From assembly GCA_013398275.1 (NCBI GenBank), contig VZSE01001853.1:112501-176500 (forward strand): 64,000 nt of DNA. The letters run 5' to 3'. The translations under genes were made by a program, and so were the position numbers. Below are positions 51,330-64,000 of this stretch, piece by piece (within the stretch, counting starts at the first letter, position 1; every line of letters begins with the position of its first letter). The notes beneath the pieces were generated by a model that was given only the letters and a program-made list of their open reading frames with translations, did not search any database and was not told the DNA's origin. The DNA comes from Promerops cafer. Taxonomy: Eukaryota > Chordata > Aves > Passeriformes > Nectariniidae.

Positions 51330-52605
51330 GAGTCTACAGCAAGGAACTGCTTCAGCATGGTGTGAAGGGACATCATGCGGCTGGTGGTGCTGTCTTTCAG
51401 ATGAGATATAAAACTGAGTTCTGACAACTTACAGTCATTAAATATCCCATGGCACTTTTCACAGGAGTACATGTGTTAACCCATATGTCCTGGCTATATT
51501 CCAAATGCATAATTGCATTCTGCCTACCTAAATTCCCTATGCAGTTTCAGTGGCATGCGGAACTATTTATTCTCTTTCTCTCTTCTTTCCATCATTGCTC
51601 TTTGGCATTTATCCTCAGGCCCAAGAAAAGGCACAGTTATACCACAATACCTAACTTTTAGCCAGCAGACATAAAAGAATTGAAGGCAACTCATATATAC
51701 AAAACAATGCACAGGAAGAAAGGGGTTCCTCAGAATTCAAAGAAAAAGAAGGATAGAAAAAAAAAAGAAGTGTGAGTCCCAGACCTTTCCAGACTTTTAA
51801 AGGGACTGGCAGGATTTTAAGGTCGTACTTGCGGACTTAGATACTTAAATTACACTTAAAATCCCCATTACCTGCACTCCTGATGATAGCCATCTACTCA
51901 GTTAAGTTAAAAACAATTAGGCATTTCAAGGTATAGTTCCATATTTTACATTTTAAATAGACTGTAGGAAAAAACATTGATAAAACACAGAAAGAGGCCC
52001 TCCACACTGGCAAATGCCTGCTTTCACAGGAGATGGGCAGACGAAGTTTGAGTCACTCATACTGACCGTATTTCCTTAGAGATGCTTTATTGACTAGACC
52101 ACTAGTTCTGAGCTCACACCACCCAACTTGGTGGAACTTACAGTGGCTTCTTGCTTTGTGCCCAATGCCACACATCAGGCAAGGTATGTGCTGAATTCTG
52201 CCCTATAGATCACAGGTCTGAAAACCAGTCTATGCAAATATAGTTAATCTTCTACAATAAATTTATTGACCTTTCTCTTCCTTTTTTTTTTCTTCTGATA
52301 GCTAAAGAGTAAATAATACAGATACTAACTAAATCAGGCCTGCCTAATCCTTTTCCTTGTACTGGACACACAAATCAGCAATGAAATGTTTGCACCTAAA
52401 TTCACTTAACTGAAATATTCAATGTAAGTACCAACTGCCTCATGGCCTAGATAGTCAGTGGGGAGTCAGCTATACACAGCAATTCACATCCCACATTGGG
52501 GATATCTATCTCTTTTTGAACTGGGGATAACTGGATTCCAAACCTCAGCACTTGAGGAAGTTAGATAAGTTAAAAAGGACTGATACTAAGCATTTTTTTC
52601 CTTTT

Positions 52606-52619
52606 TTTTTTTTTTTTTC
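52606..52619. repeat. Poly-T run
   Basis: Homopolymer of T with CC on both sides; no element recognised beside it. Confidence 0.85.
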
Positions 52620-53519
52620 CTGTGAAAATCACCATTATATTTGTATCATAAAAGTAGTACAAGGAATTATGTTGAAGGAAAACTGAAGTGAGATATTTGT
52701 TTTTTGGTGAAAGTATCTGTACACTCATCCATAGTCTTGTTTTTACCATTCATTCTAAATGGTTTTCAGTTGCATAACACAGTGAATCAAACATATTTTC
52801 TCATAGCCAAAATGAATGATTAAAATATTATTGGGTGGCAGTCAAGTGAGAGGGATGTTCACTCGAAGTTCAGCTTTTACTCACACCTCTGAATTAACCT
52901 GCTGCCAGCTTTCTTCACTACTAAAGCCACAGTATCTTGAGGTTGTTTTGAAGACATACATTCAGGTCTTAGATTATATTGATAAGCTCTCAAAAATACC
53001 CAAAACAACCTCCATATACTTCATGAGCATGACTTCATGAAATAAAGGCAGGCCTGATGGATGTTTAAATAATGTAAATGAAATTTGGTAATATATGTCC
53101 CTGATTCTCCTTTCACTTATGCTGCTGTAAATCTGGGGTGGGGGGGAGGCCCTCTGTGGATTTTCATAAACTTACTCTGCTCAAAAGCTGATACAGCTGA
53201 GAAAGAATCAAATAATCTTCATTTAAATATTGATTGTGCACTTAGGAAATTAAAATAGTTGTGATGCATATACTGAAAATAAATATAATTTTTATTATAT
53301 ATTAACTTTTGTAAGCTTATAGGCTTAGAGAGAATTCCAAGTAACTAGCTTGTCTGAAATGAAAACAGGAATATTCCTAACAAAAGTGTTTTGTATTGAG
53401 GGGATTAGAGGGCAGCAGTTTAGCTCAGAAGCCTTTGGAATATCCTACATAAAACCAGGTCATTTTTAATATTATAAAAACCCCAAACTTTAATACAGAA
53501 CAACAGATTGTGCTAAATT

Positions 53520-53800
53520 CACAATCCCCTTTCTTCTTCTCCCTCTGACATGCAAACACCTGACACACAAAGGGAGTCACATTCAGAAGGAGATTATGAT
53601 GCAATGATCTCGTTGTGAATGTTGCATTATGGTTTCAGCATCGCTGTAAGAGCTCCCCTGGCACTTGTGCTTACAGCAATTTGAATTTCTCTGGCAGCTA
53701 GGTATGATTTGTGACAGATTTCAGCTTTGCTCTTCATTGAAGGAGTACACTGGCAAGTGCTTGAGGTATTTACCATGGAGATTGGAAAGAAGAAAATGTG
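53520..53800. promoter_or_regulatory. Candidate intronic regulatory element with C/EBP-ATF composite motif
   Basis: A non-repetitive interval of balanced composition holds TGATGCAAT at 53597-53605, which is the C/EBP-ATF composite sequence, and nearby GTTGCATTA in roughly inverted form, followed by about 150 bp without any simple repeat. It ends before a poly-T run. The call is from sequence appearance only. Confidence 0.32.
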
Positions 53801-53822
53801 AAGAGGAATATTTGAGGTAGTC

Positions 53823-53843
53823 CTTTTTTTTTTTTTTTTTTTT
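53823..53843. repeat. Poly-T run
   Basis: About 21 T in a row just beyond a regulatory candidate interval; it accounts for the poly-Lys start of a minus-strand frame. Confidence 0.9.
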
Positions 53844-56779
53844 AAACTATTTTTTTTAGTATTTAAATTATCCAAATTGGTTCTTTTTCAATGGCATCCT
53901 TTTATGCTTCTTAGGAAAAGTTGTCTCACTATGCTGTTCTATTTGAAGGATTATTCCACTCACCATGATAGTGAAACTGTTAATATTAATGACTATTATG
54001 AATTATCAGTAGCCAAATGCTCCATGTAGAGTACAAAGAATCTATTGTACTGCAGTTCGTGGCACAAGTCGAAAAAAGTTTGATTACACATTCTTTACAC
54101 ATGAATTACACAAGTTAACTTGTTTACACAGTTTGGAAAATCTTAAGCTGACAAAGCACAGTTATCTTTTTATACTGGAAAATATCTTAAACTCTTCTGA
54201 AAAAAGTAGGGTAAGTAAGGTTACATGTTTGGCACCAGATTCCCCCAAAAGTTTGCTAAGCCAAAGCCTCTACCTCTAGGGCAAACTAACATGTTCCCAA
54301 AGCTCACCTAAAAAGATTGTTCTCAGTATCTCTTCTGCCATAAAAGCAGCAGCAAGCAGTGGCACCAGCAAGCAGCAGCACGCAAAGTTTTAGAGAAACT
54401 TTCTTGGTCTGCAGACAAGATCTTATCTTGATTCCTTCCTCATTCCCATATGTAAGCAGTGGAAGTATTCTCCAGGGAACACAGACAGCTCCACAGCAAA
54501 GGCTGCACTCTGAGCACAAGTACTCAGGGTACAATGACAATATGCTGGCCAGCTTTGGCAAGAACTGATGAATGAGAAATTTAATAGGGAATATTGCACA
54601 GCCTACAAAGAGTAAACCTGCATTTAATAAAGGATTGAGGTTGACTGGGTTTAGGCTAATACAGTTTGTATCTCATCCAATAGAACGGATCCAAATTTCC
54701 ATTCACATGTAAAAATAGCCTATCGATTAAAGCATATTTCTTCCTCTTTGGCCCTGTTTTTCAATTATTTTATTTGAGACAATAAGTTTGGTAACTTCTT
54801 TTGTTAACACAGTTCCTGTTATTTTAAAAGCAACAGATTTCATGGCCCACGGTTATCATCTGAGAAATATGTACATGAAAGAATGCATAGGAGGTGTCAG
54901 GTGCACCCTCAGGAGAATATGAATGTCCACATGGGACCAAGTCTTCTACAAGTAGCAGTTTCTGTATGAATGGCTGAGAAATGTTCTTACTGCATTCGCA
55001 GGTGTTCTATATTCAAAAAGTACAACATAAGACATGACTTCAGGATTAACCCTCTAATCTGCCACTCATCCTCAACTCAGGGCTCCAAATATGAAAACCC
55101 AGTCTTCAAAATAATTTAAAGAAATTATTATATTAATGGATCAATTTAATTAAAGGATATATATAAAAAGATATCAAGTACATTTGTGTAGCTATTTTTA
55201 ATTTACTTACTTAACTTTTAAATGTTATATATATAGTCTTTAGAAACTAATGAAACAATGCAGATTTGATTTATTTGATTTAGAAAATATTACAGTACAT
55301 CTGGAATATCATGGGTTTGTTATTATCTGCTAACTGAAAAACTGGAGATATAATACAAATTACATAAAATTTCAAACAGAAAAGCAAACCACAACATGTT
55401 GTAGTGATTTATCATGATTTATCATTAAAAAAAAACATACTTTAACTAGCTACATTGTTAATAAACAATTTTAAAAAGAAAGTTCTAGACTAGCATACTC
55501 CAGCATCTTTGAGAACTAAATGGAGTTAAATGGAACACATGGATTTATTTTTCCTACCAACTGATCATTTTTAAGATGACTGTATCTCCAAAGAAAATAA
55601 ATGTCACAGAGAGAGGCTGTTGAACAACTGTTCACTGTGGAGGCAGTTTGAAGAAAATTGAAGATTATATAAAGTAGTAGAAATAAAATGCATAAAATAT
55701 ATAACCAGTGCCTTTTTCTAAATTAAGATCACGAGTCTATTTAGAGAGATGGAAGTTGAAAAAAATCATTAATATATGAGAATACGTAACAGTAATCTTG
55801 GCACAACTGTTAGTCCTTCTCACTATACAAGAATGTGAAAATATTCCATGAAACTGATATACAACATATCAGCACATATCACTTTCTGGAAGAGACAGAA
55901 TTACTTGTTTTTAAAATATTTATAATCATACAGATGGAAATAATTGAGAACAGCAGTTTGTTTAAACCAGAATTTATCACTTCGTATCGCAGTGGGGAAA
56001 AGCTCTCATTACATTAAATATAAGAAACTTTTATATGAGATTAAAAATTTTTCATTTCAGATTATAAATCTTTGCTGACTGATGAAGACTAGTCAGAAAC
56101 TATTCATGCACAGAAGAAGATGATTCTATATCTGCCCGCTATCAGTTTCTTGAACTTTCCTTTGATGAGTGCTGTGATTGATAGGACACCCTGACAAATT
56201 CACCACAAGTCCACTGCAAAGTGGAAATACTATGTCATGCCAATACTTGAGAGACTGTCATGACTGAGGAATGCTTTAAACTGTTTATAGTGACATCACA
56301 AAAATGCCATTATTATAAGGTTACACCTTCTTAATATTTTGCCTACAATGCTTGAAATACTTTGATTTCATTGCTACTGTGCAATAAGAAAAATATTCTC
56401 TATTTAAAAGGGGGTTTTCTATATATATATATGTGTGACATATTTATATATTTTATTTATGTATAAACATGGATTAATATGCACATTAATGTATAATTGT
56501 ATACTGATTGTATATTCATATATAAAGCCTAAACATCAGTATATCAAAATATATATTAGACTATGTTTGCCTATACAAAGGATTAATGATCAGAAAATGA
56601 TACATTCTGGCAGAGTTTATCAAAGACTTGAAACAAATAATTAATTATGTTTGAGGGATAGAAAAAACCCAACAAAATACAACGCATATCTGTATACACA
56701 GTACTAATTAAGTCAGAGTATTTAAATGTAGTAATTGTACTCACTATCTTCTGTCTTTTTTAAGCATTGTAGAGAAAGA

Positions 56780-57130
56780 GCTACTGACTTATTCATTTCA
56801 GTTAGCAAGAAATTTCTCAACTTCCTTGGGTGCTTAAGTGCAAGAATATTTTAGACCCCATCTTTGCATATTACTTTATCTTTCAGTGGTAATTAACAGA
56901 GTCTTAATCTGGCTAATGTTAATGACCACTGTTCTTTCTTTAAATCCCAGTTAAACCAAGCTTATTAAGGGCCAATTAAAGGAAGTCTTATGTGATCTGA
57001 ATAACACTAAGACCAATTTTTAACAGCTATAACTGTTTTGGATGATGATTGTGGAAAAGAAATGCAAACTCTTCTCATTATGGCCTTTGTTTTAAAATAA
57101 ACTGTCAATGATTATTGGGAAGGACAGGGA
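56780..57130. promoter_or_regulatory. Candidate intronic regulatory element with dense homeodomain, octamer and SOX-like motifs
   Basis: This interval carries CCAATTAAAG (near 56972), an AACAG-CTATAA-CTGTT inverted repeat (near 57022), ATGCAAA (57062-57068), CCTTTGTTTTA (near 57084) and CTGTCAATGATTATTGG (near 57102), all in about 150 bp and without recognisable repeats. Of the candidates in the window this has the densest set of developmental transcription-factor motifs. Function is inferred, not shown. Confidence 0.35.
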
Positions 57131-60100
57131 ATCTTGGTAAAAGTCAGAGATATAGATTAATTTTGTAAAATGCAGGTGTTCTAGAAAATTACTAGTCTTC
57201 CAATCTTTCCCATATAAAAGGTAATATGTAACTAATTTCCACTTAATTTTTTCATAATGTTACAGCACAAAAGTGGAACAACCCTTTGCAATAACCTTCC
57301 AAGTGGTAACAACATAGCCTAAATATGACCATGGATAAAATAAAGAAAAACTTGCTCATCACTCGAATAGGAAATTGAACATTTCTAGCTAAATATGAAA
57401 TAGTTAATAGATAAAAGTTTCTACTCCAGATTTTTCAAAAGCTTATTGGTTCCATTTTTGTCTAAGGTGATCCTTCTACAGACACTTGTTACAAATTACC
57501 TCCTGCTATTTCTTCCATATCTAAGATTTCACTCCTTGCTTAACTTCACCATTACTTCCCTTTCATCTGGAAAGCACCAGTAACGCAACCTGACTATTGC
57601 CTCTAGCTAGTAAACAAAATATTACTTTCACCACTACTACCTAAAGTCCTAAAACCAAAGAGCTAATGTCCACTGCAGCAAGCCACCATCCACAGGTCCT
57701 TTGCCTACTCTGCAGCACACAACAAAACAAACTCCATGGTGACAACTCTTAAATTCTGCAGCAGCAGCCACAAAATCCATGGCAACATTAATATATTATT
57801 GTCTATAAAATACTCTTCATCCCTACTTTCCCACTCCCATACAAACACATTCAGCTATGACTCACAGCAGAGAATATCACTGATGAAAAATTGATGGTTA
57901 TTTTTAACAATAAATCCTGAATTACTTTTCTCTGTTCTCCCTAGATAATTTGGCAAAACAGCCCTTAGCCTCTAAGAGAGTTCTGCACAAATCATGTTTT
58001 TATCCTGATACCGGCACAGAAGAAGACTTGCATTTTGATTCTTCAGCTTTCCACTCTTTGTCAGGTTATCTAGCTCACTTTCATCTCTTAAAGTTTTCCA
58101 TCTTTCATAAGCTGGATATCAGTTTTAACTTTTTGTGTTCTTCTTCCTGGCTCCACAAGACAATCCAGCTGTATTTCAGCTGCAAACATAATTACAAAAA
58201 CAAAACAAAATGCCTTTCAAAACTGAAAGTAGAATTCTGCAGAAAATGATGTGGCTACAAGAGTGCCAGGGTTTGCTCTACACAGCCTATCTGATAAACT
58301 GGCATCTGTCAGCACTGCTACTTCAATACGAAAGCATTCTATTTTCCCAAAATACTAATCAAGGCATGATGAAGGGAGACAGAGGGGAAAGACAACACTG
58401 TAAAAACTGTATCATGCAAGACACAAACAGCAAAATAGGAAGAAAGTGGTGACATCATAGAGGATATTATAGTACTGAAACAGGGGTCGGCATGTCATAG
58501 CCAAAAATTCAGTTCTAGGTGAGGTCACACATATAGTCCTGGCCATGAAAAAATTCAGAAAATACAAATAAAGTAAGTTTAATTTCATCCTTAGTTACAT
58601 CTGTTTATTTGGCAAATCAGCTTTTCCATCCAAAGATAAACAAAAGACAGACAACCCAGAGTCTTGGCCTGTCCTGGGTACATCTCCATGCAAACCCCAC
58701 AGCAAAGAGCAGTAAGAGAGAGGAGCTGGCCAGTCACAAAACAAAAGAAGCATACTCAATAGTGTCTTTAACTAACTTGCACTTCTCATTCTGGTCTTCC
58801 TTTTACTCATTCTTTCTCCCTTAGATCTCCTCCCCCACCACTTCCCACCATCACCGATGATTAGATGGCACTTCTGGATTTTAATAAAGAGCTGCTTTTG
58901 TGTATCTTCTTCCAGTCCAGGTTTCAACTGTACAACAAGGAGTTCAATCATGCATCACAGAGCATGAGACTCCAGTACAAGCTTGATTGCTGTACTGGTA
59001 CAGCAGCAGTTCTGTCTGTGCCCAGGGACACCTCCAATACGTGTGAGTATTAAGGATGCTGTGTACAAGCAACTTCAAGTTTTACTGGCTCCTAGATTTT
59101 GTATATAGCTAGCTAAATAATCATTATAGGCTATTCAAATACTGTTTTGGAAAATGCATGGACTGCAAACCATGATTCTTTGCCATATCTGTGACACCTG
59201 TTTAGCACTGCTGTACCAACAGCCACACTTAAGATGACTCCTGCAGGACCACTTCCCTGCATTCTGTAGGATGATCCTCAGCATCTACTCAGTATCAGAA
59301 CTAAGGCAGGTCCTTATCCATTCCTAGCTCGGCTCTGGCCATACAGTCCGGCTTTGTGCAGAAAGAGAAATTAGAAATTATTGGTAATAGGGATCTTGGT
59401 CCACAAGCACCTGACTACAGTTTGTGTGTGGCCAGGGTGCTCTCATCAAGGTTTACTGATGAAGCAAACCAGTAACAGTATCCATATGACACAATACTTC
59501 ACCCAAAAGTGACTAAGTATGTTTGTGAGAGCACTACACAAAAAGCTAAATTCCGTCGCTGGCACCCGTACTCCATAAGCCACATTTGTGGATAAATAAA
59601 TATTCTCTTTCATATCAATAAATTACTGCTAAATCTGATTTGCATTAAAAAACAGTTGAAAATCCAGTATATTTGCACAAGTCTTGATGTGGCACATCTC
59701 TGGAAACAAAATGAATGGGGATTCCTAGCCCAGAATAAACCAAATAAGCATTACATGGATTCCAAAAGGAAAGATACTGGTTTTTCAATCACCAGAAAAA
59801 ATGTTGGACCTAATGCAATAGAAGTGTTTAGGAGAAAAGAACTAAGCAATGCGAGGGAGAAGTGATTTAATACAACTATACTGGACATGAGGCTTGTGAA
59901 ATTGCCTTAAGGAGATGTCTAGTGAAGACTTTTGGTGAGTCCTGTAGAACAGACAGAAGATACATTATCCATAGTAACATTTGCTTTCACTTCTCTGGGT
60001 GGGAAAGTAGATCAAGAGCTTCAGACTATAGGTGGAAAAGAGATGGATTTTTCTTTCAAAAGCTCTCCATCTTTTATTGTTCCCAACATTCTACTTATTA

Positions 60101-62479
60101 ATTTAAACTTCTGTGTAGTTCTTTTCCTATCCAGATCTTTTATCTGCTTTTATCCACTTCGTCAGCCTCCCTCCATGTAACTGGGGCATGGGAACTAGAG
60201 ATGTCAGGTTGGTTTTTGTTTTCTTAAGGATGCCTCAGGACTGACTGAACAATTACTACTGGAGTCATGAAGGATTTTTCTCCCTTTGGAGTCTAATGGA
60301 TTTTAAAGCATCTTAGAGTTTTAGTTCAATCGACAGGAAAATCTGGAAGTCATTCAAAGCCCTAGCTCTTCCTTCTTAACTTTGGAGGACTGCTAGTAAA
60401 GCATATAATAATAAATGAAACACAGAATTTGCTAGCAAACTTTTGTCACTCGAAAAGGCATGTCTCCCTTTGAAAACTGTTGCCTTGCTATGGGAAGAAG
60501 CAAGGAGAGAGGCATACTCAAAGACCCTGTAAAGAAGAACTGAGGCCTAGGACTGAGTCCTACACACTGTATTCCATCCTCTGGGGGCTTGTGTAGCTGG
60601 GGAGTCTGGGAAGATTTTTATTGTTCCAGAACCTTGCCAGTGTTGTCAGTAACACTGCAGCCTGCTGCTTAAATCCATTCCTGTCTTCATTCTCTTGAGC
60701 ATCCTAATCAAGTGTCCATTTAAATAGACCAGTGGTATTTTAAGTTGCCAGCCACTCACACTAAGACGAAGTCTTTCACTGTGGAGTAAAAAAAAGTTCG
60801 CTGCAAGATAAAATATTCATATGTAAGAAATAGTACCTGCTCAATTCCTATCTATGATTCATTTCAAACTTAGTATATTTCATAACAGAAGATGAATTAC
60901 AGTGCTCCACAGAGGGGATCAGATACAGAGAAGGGGGAAAACAAAGCACATAATAAACAAATATTTAACATGCAACTTTTAAGACCTGATTTTTTTGTCA
61001 TCTAATTCTAAATACTAGCGCTAGAAAAGGAGACATGCTAGAAAATGAATATCACAGGTAATCTATAGACCACTTTTGACTAATTTAAAGCTCCAATGTG
61101 TATCTGTTTCCTGTATAAATTTCTTTCTTATTATTCTCAATAAGATACTCTCAGCACGATAAAAAGAAGGACATTACCAGCAGCGTTTTCAATCATGGGG
61201 GCTATATATTCAAGAGCAATCAATAAAAACCACACAGGGCCTGACAAACAACTAGTCAAAGGAATCATTTTTCTCAGATACTTAGCAGTATCCTTTTAAA
61301 GTAATTGCCTTTGGTCAATGTTACTCGTTATCATTTGGTCTGCTCCTTTTCCAAAACAGAATGGATGCCATTTCCATTAATATTTCAGCTGTCTATGTAG
61401 GTTTTCAAAGTGCACACTCCACAAAAAAAAAAGGAGGATTTTCATTTCAACTTCAGTCAACTAACAAAGAACTCTTAACTGTTATATAATAGACAGTGTC
61501 ATATCATTGGAGCTAAGAGGTAATTTTAAAGAAAATTATTATGAAATATAAGACATTGTCTGCCCTCCTTCTCACTCCATTCAGAACTCTAAAGTCCCTA
61601 AAGACAAATAGAAATTACAGACTTTGGCCCAATCAATCCATGCTAGAAAACAGCAGTAGCAGACAAATACAATCAAAATGCTGCCTAAAATAAGGAAATG
61701 AACACCAATTCATTATTATAGCTTCTTTTAGGAAATCTAATGAAAATTTCACTACTGAAATCCTTGTGTTGCCTAACCCTGTTTGTGACAGCAGGGAAGT
61801 TGCTGTCTTGTGCCAACTGATCATTTAAAGATGTCCACAAGATACTGAAAATAACCAGCATAATCTGTAACTGTACAGCTGGGATTCCAAATTAGATTAA
61901 GAACGGCAAAGAACATATCTTTTCAGTTGTAGTAAGGCCTCAGAAACTGTCTAGTTATGCTTTGTACTAAATGTTCTGGCACACTGCCAAGGCACTTTCA
62001 AACATTTCTGAGTTCACTTTTCCATAGAACTCTTTTAAAAATCAATTAGTAATGAAAAGTCTTTCAAATGCAAGTGTTTTAAAATGTCGAGCTTGTATTG
62101 CTTTTTTTTCTTTTAATCTTTTTCTTTCCCTTGTTGTGCATCAATGACAGTATTTTGAAATCTTTACATTAAGTTCACCACATTCTCTAATAAAGCCTAT
62201 AAAGAGAACAATATGTGCAGGTAGTTTAAAATGCATGTAACAAAAGATTCCATTCTTTAGGAATAAAAAAAAGGAAAAAAAAAGGGTTGAGAGATGCTGT
62301 AATTTTCTTAAACAAGGATGCCCAGGACATTTGTATTGATTTCAGGGTGATAAATGTTTTCATCATTACCAGGCCAATGTCGAAGAAATGCATATGCTAT
62401 TTAGAAATTCCTGAATTAGGACATTTTAAAAGCATACTGCGTAAGTGTTTTGGAAGTTCAATCAAAAGTGCTGGAAATA

Positions 62480-62900
62480 GCAAACAAATTAAATAGAGGC
62501 TCCTTTAAATATTCATCAGAATGCAGAAGAATACCATCAGAAGGGCTTTCTGATTATCAGAAAAAGTTTATCTTTAAGGACTGTAACTTCTCTAATGCAC
62601 TTTGTACCACAATGTAGCATACACCTTCTTCTTCCTGTTGTACATTTTGGATGATATACAAACTACATAATAAAAGAGTTAAAGAGATGTTTTGTCCCTA
62701 TGTCACGTAATCTGTTTGCTCCATTTCATTCAGCTAAGTGCCCAAAGGTTTACACAGATAGCAATTGATTGAAATCAGTTCTTTATGTGTAACACATTTA
62801 TATTAATTGGTTTGTCCTTTCAAGTTGTGTTTATCTCTTCATTTCCATCACAGTTTCAAAGGTCACTCAGTTCCATTTATAAATCCAACATGACAGAGAT
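62480..62900. promoter_or_regulatory. Candidate intronic regulatory element
   Basis: Non-repetitive sequence with CAATTGATTGAAATCAG (from 62762), TTAATTGGTT (62802-62811) and a nuclear-receptor-like half site AAAGGTCA (62858-62865). No coding potential is visible. Weakly supported. Confidence 0.25.
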
Positions 62901-63840
62901 TAGTAAAAGAAAAAAAGGAACAACTAAATGAATGCATCATCACACAATCACACATCTCACAATTCATTTATCATATTAATAAATAATGCTGTCAAATGCT
63001 TACTGCTAAGTTTGTTTGCTATCATAAAAGTATTTCTGTCAAGATAACTTAATCAGATCTGTTTATGTATTAAGCCAAAAATGAGTTACAGAATATTGAG
63101 GATATTAAGCATATTAAACATTTGTCCCCTTGATCCAAGACTGCAACCTGAAAGTTTTGTGTTTATTATGTTTTTTTTAAATCCCTCCGTAACTGTCTAA
63201 CAATAAAGTTCATCCATTTATATCTCAACCTTGGAAATTCACTCTCTTCTGATTGCTGAGGCAGTATTATGAAATCTGAGAAGATGAGACGTGAGAATGG
63301 TGTTACTAAGAAACACGGGTGCTCTAACTGTTAGGAAGGCTTTGGAGAGGGAAAATTGCACAGAAACTTTTATGTTTGTTTGTTTAAAATTATACATGAC
63401 AACATGGCTCAACATGCCAAACTACTGTCATCTAAGCTATTCTGGAGAAGGCCTCTCTTGTCTTGTAAAAGGTATGCTTCACTCTAAAGTGAAGCAAAAT
63501 TAAATTTAAGACACAAATTTTCTTTCTGTGCATAGGAGTTGCAGTCCTACCATAAAATAAATAAAGAAATAAGAAAACATTCTGGTGTAATCTAAACCTA
63601 AAATATTACAAGCCACAAAAAGTGCTGTTATCTGTGTACTAAAGTGTACTTTTTGAAGCAAGCCTTCCCTAGAATCTCCTTAGAGAAAAATTTTTGCAAG
63701 CATCTCAATAGCCAAAGAACCTGCACCCCATTGTGGTATGCAATGTCTGCAGTTTGGATCTTCCATTTCAATGGAAGCAATGGCAGCATCAAGGTTTTCA
63801 AGGTTTGCAGCACTCCATAGTCATATGAAAGTTCTTCATC

Positions 63841-63975
63841 TTAAAAAAAAAAAAAAACAAAACATCCCCCCCAAAAAAAGCCAAAAAACCTCCACCAAAA
63901 CCAAAACCAAACCAAAGAAAACCCACACCAAAAAAATCCAAGACAAAACTAGAAGAAGAAAAAAAATAAAAAGCA
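63841..63975. repeat. A-rich low-complexity tract with AAACC units
   Basis: A 14-base A run, a short C run and irregular AAACC/CCAAAA units extend nearly to the window end. No transposon body was recognised next to it within the window. Confidence 0.9.
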
Positions 63976-64000
63976 CTACAGGGCTTTTTTCTTCTACAGA

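Larger units (their letters stand above)
24165..64000 (-). other. DACH1: DACH1 intron upstream of exon A (partial, about 40 kb)
   Basis: From the acceptor of exon A to the window end I found no further DACH1 exon; the preceding exon should end with one base that precedes GC. The interval contains an old CR1 ORF2 fragment (26085-26605), a CR1 3'-end fragment (33581-33670), many simple repeats, and several non-repetitive intervals listed as regulatory candidates. Slightly GC-richer patches at 28440-28990, 31050-31420, 39650-40420, 42000-42300, 44770-45180 and 57650-57800 have no identity I can give. Very long introns of this sort are typical of DACH1 in vertebrates, where distal enhancers have been reported. 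Confidence 0.75.

Noticed and set aside
24300..64000. Upstream DACH1 exons (poly-Ala region and SKI/DAC domain)
   Set aside because: No minus-strand frame with these features occurs, so they must lie beyond position 64000.
1..64000. CRISPR array, operon, toxin or phage-type genes
   Set aside because: There are no regularly spaced repeats, no prokaryotic gene density and no start-signal pattern; the window is vertebrate intron.

Overview
This is a gene-sparse, AT-rich piece of a bird genome, most likely a songbird. It is one internal part of DACH1 (dachshund homolog 1), transcribed from the minus strand. The bird call rests on CR1 LINE fragments with the avian-type 3' end, a CR1 ORF2 endonuclease remnant, an LTR fragment of a kind I know from birds, and a tRNA-Ile-derived SINE with a CR1-like tail. 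That SINE resembles the TguSINE1 family described from zebra finch. There is no bacterial-type gene organisation, operon or CRISPR array, and most open frames are chance frames in introns.

Layout in transcript order (high to low coordinates): about 40 kb of upstream intron (24165-64000); exon A (24009-24164, 156 nt); a 539-nt intron; exon B (23297-23469, 173 nt); a 13.1-kb intron; exon C (10070-10205, 136 nt); a 2.3-kb intron; exon D (7626-7760, 135 nt); and the start of the next intron (1-7625). The four exons splice in frame into 600 nt, about 200 residues, with GT-AG boundaries and matching phases. They encode the Ser/Pro-rich linker between the N-terminal SKI/DAC DNA-binding domain and the C-terminal coiled-coil Dachbox. 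Neither of those domains is encoded in the window. I found no promoter, CpG island, first exon, last exon or poly(A) site of DACH1, so the gene runs off both ends.

Exon A is symmetric (phase 1-1) with rather weak splice sites, which fits an optional 52-residue cassette. Exon D has a tandem NAGNAG acceptor that could add or remove one alanine. The introns hold old repeats: CR1 pieces at 14130-14551, 26085-26605 and 33581-33670, a SINE at 18436-18576, an LTR fragment at 8850-8960, and many simple repeats. Several non-repetitive, motif-rich intervals look like developmental enhancer candidates; this is an impression from base composition and motifs only, with no alignment behind it. Two N positions mark assembly trouble: one inside a poly-T run at 8344, and one at 14413 that joins two apparently identical 243-bp copies of a CR1-plus-microsatellite unit, probably a false duplication.

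I did not find a previously undescribed biological system. The useful results are the DACH1 exon structure, the two splice-site observations, the probable assembly error, the tRNA-derived SINE, and a short list of enhancer and cryptic-exon candidates.
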